Assembly (NCBI RefSeq): GCF_964340395.1
Contig: NC_135551.1
Coordinates: 19,528,503 to 19,556,002 of the forward strand
Reading direction: 5' to 3'
From: Glandiceps talaboti
Taxonomy: Eukaryota; Hemichordata; Enteropneusta; Spengelidae
DNA length: 27,500 nt
A program made the position numbers and the translations under genes. The notes under the pieces were generated by a model that was given only the letters and a program-made list of their open reading frames with translations, did not search any database and was not told the DNA's origin. Numbering within the stretch: position 1 is the first letter of the stretch; each line of letters starts with the position of its first letter. Below are positions 21,692-27,500 of this stretch, in pieces.

Positions 21692-23099
21692 TTTACTGCT
21701 GAGAACATTTACATTTTGAATTTGGGTTGGATGGATGTTTTGTCGATGATTGATGTGTAGCTGTATTGACGAATGTGACGTCATTATTTTTTATGCCTTA
21801 AATTTGCATAAAAAATTCCATGTGTAGTTCTTTTGTGTTTTAGGTTAAATGGCTTTTCTGGCCCCTCCCCCCTCCACGGATAAAGAAACGCAGCTAATAT
21901 AAAAATCACCCTCACATGTTTCCCTTTCACTTACAATGTAACCTTCTGTTTTATGAGCATATGACTCTGATGATGCCATCCACGTGTTAGGTCGTCCGCC
22001 CTCGTCTTTTCAAAGCGTACGTGGGTACCAATCCTGCACCGCGCGACCTCTCTATAGGCGCAACTGGCCTCAGCATTACATGTGGGTCTTTGCTCCTTTT
22101 TCAACGATTTCATAATAACAAGGTAAACAATGACATGCTTCTATGCATCCCACCATTGCACCAAGTTTGAGTGAAATCCGAAACTATATATGGCAGAGAC
22201 ATGGATGTACACTCGTACACGGACGAGCGAATGAACAGAAAAGCAGCAGGCATTCCCCTCAATATCCCTTCACATTCAGACCACTATATATAGTCTATAA
22301 ACTGGTATAAGTTTCATATGTTCCCTTCAAGGTTACACCCGTGCTTGTAGTAACTTAGAAAAATACTAAATTTCAATCTTCTAAAAAGGAAAGATGTAAT
22401 TATGACAAAGTAAAACTGACTATAAGATAATTCAATAACATATAGTATTCACATCATGCATCATATTCAAACGTGAGAGAAAAGACAAGACGGTTCTCAC
22501 TGCTCCGTTCCTGTAAGTAGGCGATTTCTTTATAATACGTAATAAGACAAATATGGTGGTAACCATGGTTTATCAATAAGAACGGTAATTGTAGAAGACG
22601 GTTCAAAAGAAGTCGAACGTTGTTGCTTCACGCACCTCCTAAGGGATAATGCTCATGGTCTTTTAATTATGTATTCATTCTTTATTTTGATAGCTTAGAA
22701 GGAAAGCTTGTTCCCTTTCCATGAAAGAAGTAGCATTTTGCTGAGTCATGTGTGTATCTATTACGTACTACGTTTTAAAAGAGAAATACAGTAATTGCCC
22801 ATTTGAAAAAAAAGAAAACACGGGGTAAAATCATTTTGGAAAACAAAGTGAACAGAGGTAAAAAAAAAAAAACCATGGCATTTATTTTGTATACTGATCC
22901 ATAGTCCTCCCACGTCTTTGTTGTTATTGTAAATATCAGACATGGCTGTCAATTTTGTTAAATTTTAGCTGCCGGCGTGTTCCGCATGATTGCCCTAATG
23001 AATTTTTAATACTCCTACTGCAAGCGTGTAGTTACACGACAGGAGCACACTGTGTGACACCGTAATGAAACCACTTCTGTCGATGTGCTGGGAATTTCA
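21692..23099. other. No supportable gene; one CRE and a possible old repeat
   Basis: TGACGTCA at 21776-21783. The stretch at 22141-22240 (around CACCAAGTTTGAGTGAAATCC) resembles a widespread type of invertebrate interspersed-repeat tail. Nothing coding is recognised. Confidence 0.3.
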
Positions 23100-23170
23100 A
23101 ACACATGGTACGTCAACACACTGGACGCAACAAACACATGGTACATCATATCAACACATTGGACTCAAAA
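23100..23170 (+). repeat. Two-copy direct repeat, ~35 bp
   Basis: ACACATGGTACGTCAACACA-CTGGACGCAA is followed by ACACATGGTACATC-AT-ATCAACACATTGGACTCAA. A short recent tandem duplication. Confidence 0.7.
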
Positions 23171-25278
23171 AATACTGCATATATTCCTTCACGTGAGCTG
23201 ACAGGTGGTTTCGTTATGTGCCCACGTGACAAATTAAATTCATACTTTATGGAGAGCGATAAGCTTCTAACCGTAAGCTTTTATTAAACTCACAATATGT
23301 CTCCTCTATGAATTCACAAAAATATTGTGTCGTTCTATGCCTAAGACTTGTGTACAGTACCCACAAACTATCGCTGTAAAACCACACCTCATTGCGCCTT
23401 CGCTTGTGAGAACTTTGCGGCTACCATGATGATGGTACTTCTAAGGAAATACAATTGATTTATTTTAGTACAAGTATTCGCGACTGGCGCGTGTCATGAA
23501 CTTATGCAAGTTTACAAAATTTCCAAGGTACTATTGGGGAAAACGGAATTACACAACTCATTTGAACCTAGTTGAATGACGGGGAAAAACGCTGGAATTT
23601 ACGCATGCGTGATACTTTCATCTTGTTTCAGTCTCGAATCAATTGAGCAATCGATTTACTTTACTTGGCCGAATTTCCTTGTCACGCGATTCGGAATGTG
23701 CTTTACGTGAACGTTCACAGTTGTGTGAAAAGAAGTAAGAAGTAGATCGATTGTTTGTGCATTTGATTAAAAACAGGGACGGGATGGGGGAGGGGGGAAA
23801 AGAAAAAATGCACCATACCGTAAAATCATAATTAGCAAAATTTGCATAACCAAGCGCTAATAAAGAGAAGGCGCTGTTTGCTTTTCTTCATACTTCAAGT
23901 GAAGGCACAAACTCCAAGCCTCACTTTTTTTCCTGATATACGATGTCAAGAAACAGGACGATAGAATGCAAGCCGGAGAAGGATTAGTATCGATCATAGA
24001 ATATGGGCACTCTCTAAACATTAAAATCCATCCTTAGGCTTTCTCTTATAGTAATTGTAATTATTCTATTTGCGTAAATATCCGTGCTAAATTTAAATAT
24101 TTACATAATATGGAAACCCTTATTGAAGATAGATAGAATGTTTGTCATTCAGATTTCGATATCTGTGTTACAGTAGTGCCGGGCACGTTCCCTCCAAAAT
24201 TATTGGGGTACAAAATTTCGTTTTTCTGTAACTTTTTGGTATGCGACAACTTTATTCTGGTTTGGCACGTAACAAATAGTCCTTATCGTTGAAATAGCGT
24301 CAGAAATTTTGTTGTAAAACATGCTACTATGACAATAATTTTTTGAAAGAATTATTTTCACACATTTCTGGCATCGTAGGTACCAACAAAGGTCATACCA
24401 TGTCTAGCTGTGAAGGTGTGAATCATTTCGATGTACTTATAAGAATGTTTCCAAGATAAATTAAACCGCGCATGACATTTTGAAAGAAAAAAAAACACAT
24501 GATAGAGGAGAGAAATCTGCTGACTTGCTTTTCTTGATTTGCATTAAGAAGACCAGTGACCGATAGTGTAAAATGTCACGGCGTATTGTAACCGAAAAAT
24601 TACAAATATACATGTAGGACATCTGTGAACCCAATGAAAATACAAGTACTAGTACCTTGATATCAAAGCTGACATCTCCGACGACTTATCATTCTTGGTG
24701 TAAATTAACCAAGCTTGTGTAAGCGAGATATTTGAAAATCACCAACAATTGAAATTCATCCAGTGTGTCAGAAACTGCAAAGAAAAAAGTCACGAAACGA
24801 TTTAACAATGGGGTTCAAATCAATACAGTATTCTAGTGATGGCCAGAACACTAATTATGTATGTTGTCTGCGTAGGCAGATAATTCCTGTAATCTCGTTA
24901 ACAGTTTCATCAATACTCTCGACATGTTGTGTCCATCAAATTATATTTCATTCTGCGTCACTGCCGTGTTAAAAAAAAACAAGTTGCGTCCATCAACCAC
25001 CTTGAGGAGTGTTACCCGATTTAGAACTGACAGACGAACAAGAAAAGATATTTAAATGGTCGAGAAAATAGTTTTTCTTTGTAGGAAGTTAGCAGTCACT
25101 GTGTTGCAAGTGTTTTGTTTGTTGGAAGAAGTTAAAGACACGGTCTAATATTGACAGGTGTCAGTCAAAAGCAACGAACATCAACTAAACCCTGCCAATA
25201 TTTCGTAAAAGAATTGCTAATTGTTGACCGCATGTACCTCTCACTTTCTCCAGACGTATAGTGCTACCTATCCACTTT
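23171..25278. other. About 2.1 kb with no supportable gene
   Basis: Short open frames only. Two octamer motifs ATTTGCAT occur (near 23838 and 24537). Otherwise nothing is recognised. Confidence 0.35.
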
Positions 25279-25472
25279 CTACCTACCTACCTACCTACCT
25301 ACCTATATAACTTTCCCTTCCCTTCCATCCCTCCTTTCCTTCCTTCCTTCCTTCTTTCTTTCCTTTTTTCTTTATTTCTTCCTACCTTCCTTCCTTCGCA
25401 CCTGCCCAGCTTCCTACCTACCTACATTCCTTCCAGCTTACCCACCCATCTGTCTCTCTCTGTCACTGTCTA

Positions 25473-25539
<67 letters not shown>

Positions 25540-25571
25540 GTCTGGCTGTCTGTCTGTCCGTCCGTCCGTCC

Positions 25572-25607
<36 letters not shown>

Positions 25608-25745
25608 TTATTTCTTTCTCTTTCTCTGTCTCTGTCTCTGTCTCTGTCTCTGTCTCTGTCTCTGTCTCTGTCTCTTTTTTTCTTTCTTTCTGGCCATCCA
25701 TCCATCCATCCATCCATCCATCCATCTGTCCGTCCGGCCGTCCGT
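25279..25745. repeat. Long pyrimidine-rich compound microsatellite
   Basis: In order: (CTAC)n, (TTCC)n with variants, (GTCT)n with a GTCC island, (TCTCTG)n, and (ATCC)n. The 183-codon open frame through it is repeat translation. Confidence 0.97.
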
Positions 25746-27114
25746 TCATGAATCATTTTACCATTTCACCTTCACCCATTTCTTTGTCTATATTAAATGT
25801 CACCTAATATAATCACCCACATAACGATTGCTTGCCAATAGAATAACAGTTTGTTTTATCAACAGCTACGTCCTGCTTTCCAAGAATTAAGTACTAAAAT
25901 AGTACAACATGCTTCATTTCAGTCGCGATCTTGTTTTCACAACATTAAAGTTTTCAAGGGAAAATGGTCATAATTCGACGAACAAAAGAATTCACTGCAC
26001 ATAGCTTGGCGGGAAATAGCTTGTCGTCAACTACAGTTCGGCGGGAAATAGCTTGTCGTCAACTGGCCTATACAAATGTCGAATTCATTTCACAAACACA
26101 AGAAAAGTTCATTCGACCGGAAGCTTAGAAGGTTAATAGCCAATCGTTTCGTATTATTCAAGAAACACGGATTATCCTATATATAAATAAAGTGCGTATT
26201 TCCGTAATTATCACCACAAAAAAACACTCACACGCATACAGAATTTAGATAACATTCGTACAAACATTTAATGACAGTGGCTATCAAAACGGCTGAAGAA
26301 AGGCGAGGAATAGAATGTTGTTCGAGCAGCAACATCTTTACAACATCTAGGTTTCGGTTCTGTAGAGATTTTACTCTATTAATGTCTTGTGTGGACGGAT
26401 TTTAGATTAGTTATTTAGGTATATTGATCCATGGAGGTAGTCATAACTTTGGCGGGGTAAAACTGTTGAACGTTAATCATAAACAGACTATTAGTAGGTT
26501 TTTGCATAATAATGAATTAATTTGCATTTTTGTTGTTGCGTGAATTTCTAACTAGTTTGAGAACTGTGTGTAGAAATCGTCATATAACTTAGTGTGATGC
26601 TGCTTTTGCTGCAAATGGGAATTTTGATTTTGATGATGTGTCCATTAACAAACCGTGGAATGGCAGGTAACAAAAGTAACTAAAGATTCGATTGTAAATT
26701 GTATATTTGCACTTGCAGGATTGTTTCAGTTATAAAACAAAAATCATCTTGAAGTAATTTATAAAAACACAGCAATACAGCAAATGATACGGAAGCAATT
26801 AAAGCTGGCTATGTGAACAAATTTAATTATTTATACATCTAGTGGTCGGGCGATTTTGATAGACGTTTCTACGTGTACTCATGCCTTCTATAAATAAACA
26901 ATGTCAGATAATTGCTCATTCGCTTCCCTCTCAATCTTTCCATCGACACAAATAGCTCAACGATTATCCCATTGAACTATCAAGTACTATAAATTACCTG
27001 TCAAGTTTAACAAATTCAACACGTTTTTCACATAATACAGAGGTTTGAAATTTGCACAATTATTCGATATAAAGTACACTTGTTCTCGTCAGAAACAGTA
27101 ACATTTTCATCAAT
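25746..27114. other. No supportable gene; tandem E2F-like sites
   Basis: Holds the duplicated GGCGGGAAATAG segment at 26008-26064 described separately. Otherwise AT-rich. Confidence 0.35.
26008..26064 (+). promoter_or_regulatory. Tandem 25-bp repeat containing E2F-like sites
   Basis: A 25-base segment beginning GGCGGGAAATAGCTTG and ending GTCAACT is repeated exactly at 26008-26032 and 26040-26064. GGCGGGAAA is the reverse complement of the E2F site TTTCCCGCC. No adjacent gene is recognised, so function is unknown. Confidence 0.4.
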
Positions 27115-27348
27115 GTATGTATGTATGTATGTATGTATGTATGTATGTATGTATGTATGTATGTATGTGTGTATGTATGTATGTATGTATGTATGTATGT
27201 ATGTATGTATGTGTGTGTGTATGTATGTATGTATGTATGTATGTATGTATGTATGTATGTATGTGTGTGTGTATGTATGTATGTATGTATGTATGTATGT
27301 ATGTATGTATGTATGTATGTATGTACGCATCTATGTATGTATCTATGT
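27115..27348. repeat. (GTAT)n microsatellite
   Basis: About 55 GTAT units with a few GTGT variants. Overlapping long open frames on both strands are repeat translations. Confidence 0.97.
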
Positions 27349-27500
27349 TTAACATGGTATATATTTTGAACAAAACATGACTTGGATAATTTTGTAAACC
27401 ATAAAAAATATTTTTGATTGTAGGTCATTTAAGTTACCGTGTTAAGAATATCGCTAATCATTCAGAACGGAAACATTACATGACGTCAGAGACACTTTCC
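27349..27500. other. Unassigned right edge with one CRE
   Basis: TGACGTCA at 27481-27488. Nothing else is recognised. Confidence 0.35.

Noticed and set aside
25261-25812. 183-codon plus-strand open frame, the second longest in the window
   Set aside because: Nearly all of it is translated CTAC, TTCC, GTCT, TCTCTG and ATCC repeats.
27028-27428. 100-122-codon open frames on both strands
   Set aside because: Translations of the GTAT microsatellite.

Overview
The window looks like nuclear DNA from an invertebrate bilaterian animal, probably marine. It is AT-rich and gene-poor, full of microsatellites, and scattered with short inverted-repeat elements. The one clear gene is a metazoan-type gene whose coding region sits in a single exon, behind a typical eukaryotic 3' splice site. 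The species cannot be fixed from sequence alone; a lophotrochozoan, hemichordate, echinoderm or cephalochordate would all fit. Nothing prokaryotic, viral or organellar is seen.

Layout. Bases 1-2100 hold a degenerate duplication, a roughly 500-bp foldback element, a G-rich/(CA)n block, and a possible terminal exon of an unrecognised plus-strand gene that ends at an AATAAA signal near 2063. Bases 2100-3813 are AT-rich and lie between that end and the minus-strand gene; they probably include its 3' UTR. Bases 3814-5001 (minus) encode a complete 395-residue TENT5/FAM46 non-canonical poly(A) polymerase. Its ATG lies 20 bases inside an exon whose acceptor and branch-point sequences are visible at 5022-5051. 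The 5' exon(s) and promoter must lie at higher coordinates. A cluster of RFX X-box, CCAAT and two CRE palindromes at 6147-6320, and a CCAAT box at 5426, are candidates for that control region.

From about 6.5 kb to the right edge (21 kb) no convincing protein gene is seen. This stretch carries long microsatellites: CT, GT, AT, GTAT, TCTG/GACA, TCTGTG, CAA. It also carries two further foldback elements (10146-10284 and 12338-12602), a MITE with a perfect 9-bp target duplication (21262-21420), and a roughly 244-bp TIR element with a TA duplication (19903-20154). A minisatellite at 19381-19699 repeats splice-donor-like and poly(A)-signal sequences. At least three copies of an old dispersed repeat and a degenerate roughly 108-bp tandem array complete the list.

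The most notable observations are the variety of small inverted-repeat elements and the excess of two palindromic factor-binding motifs. These are perfect CRE sites (TGACGTCA, seven copies) and RFX X-box-like 14-mers (six copies). No new enzymatic or defence system was found, and I do not claim one.
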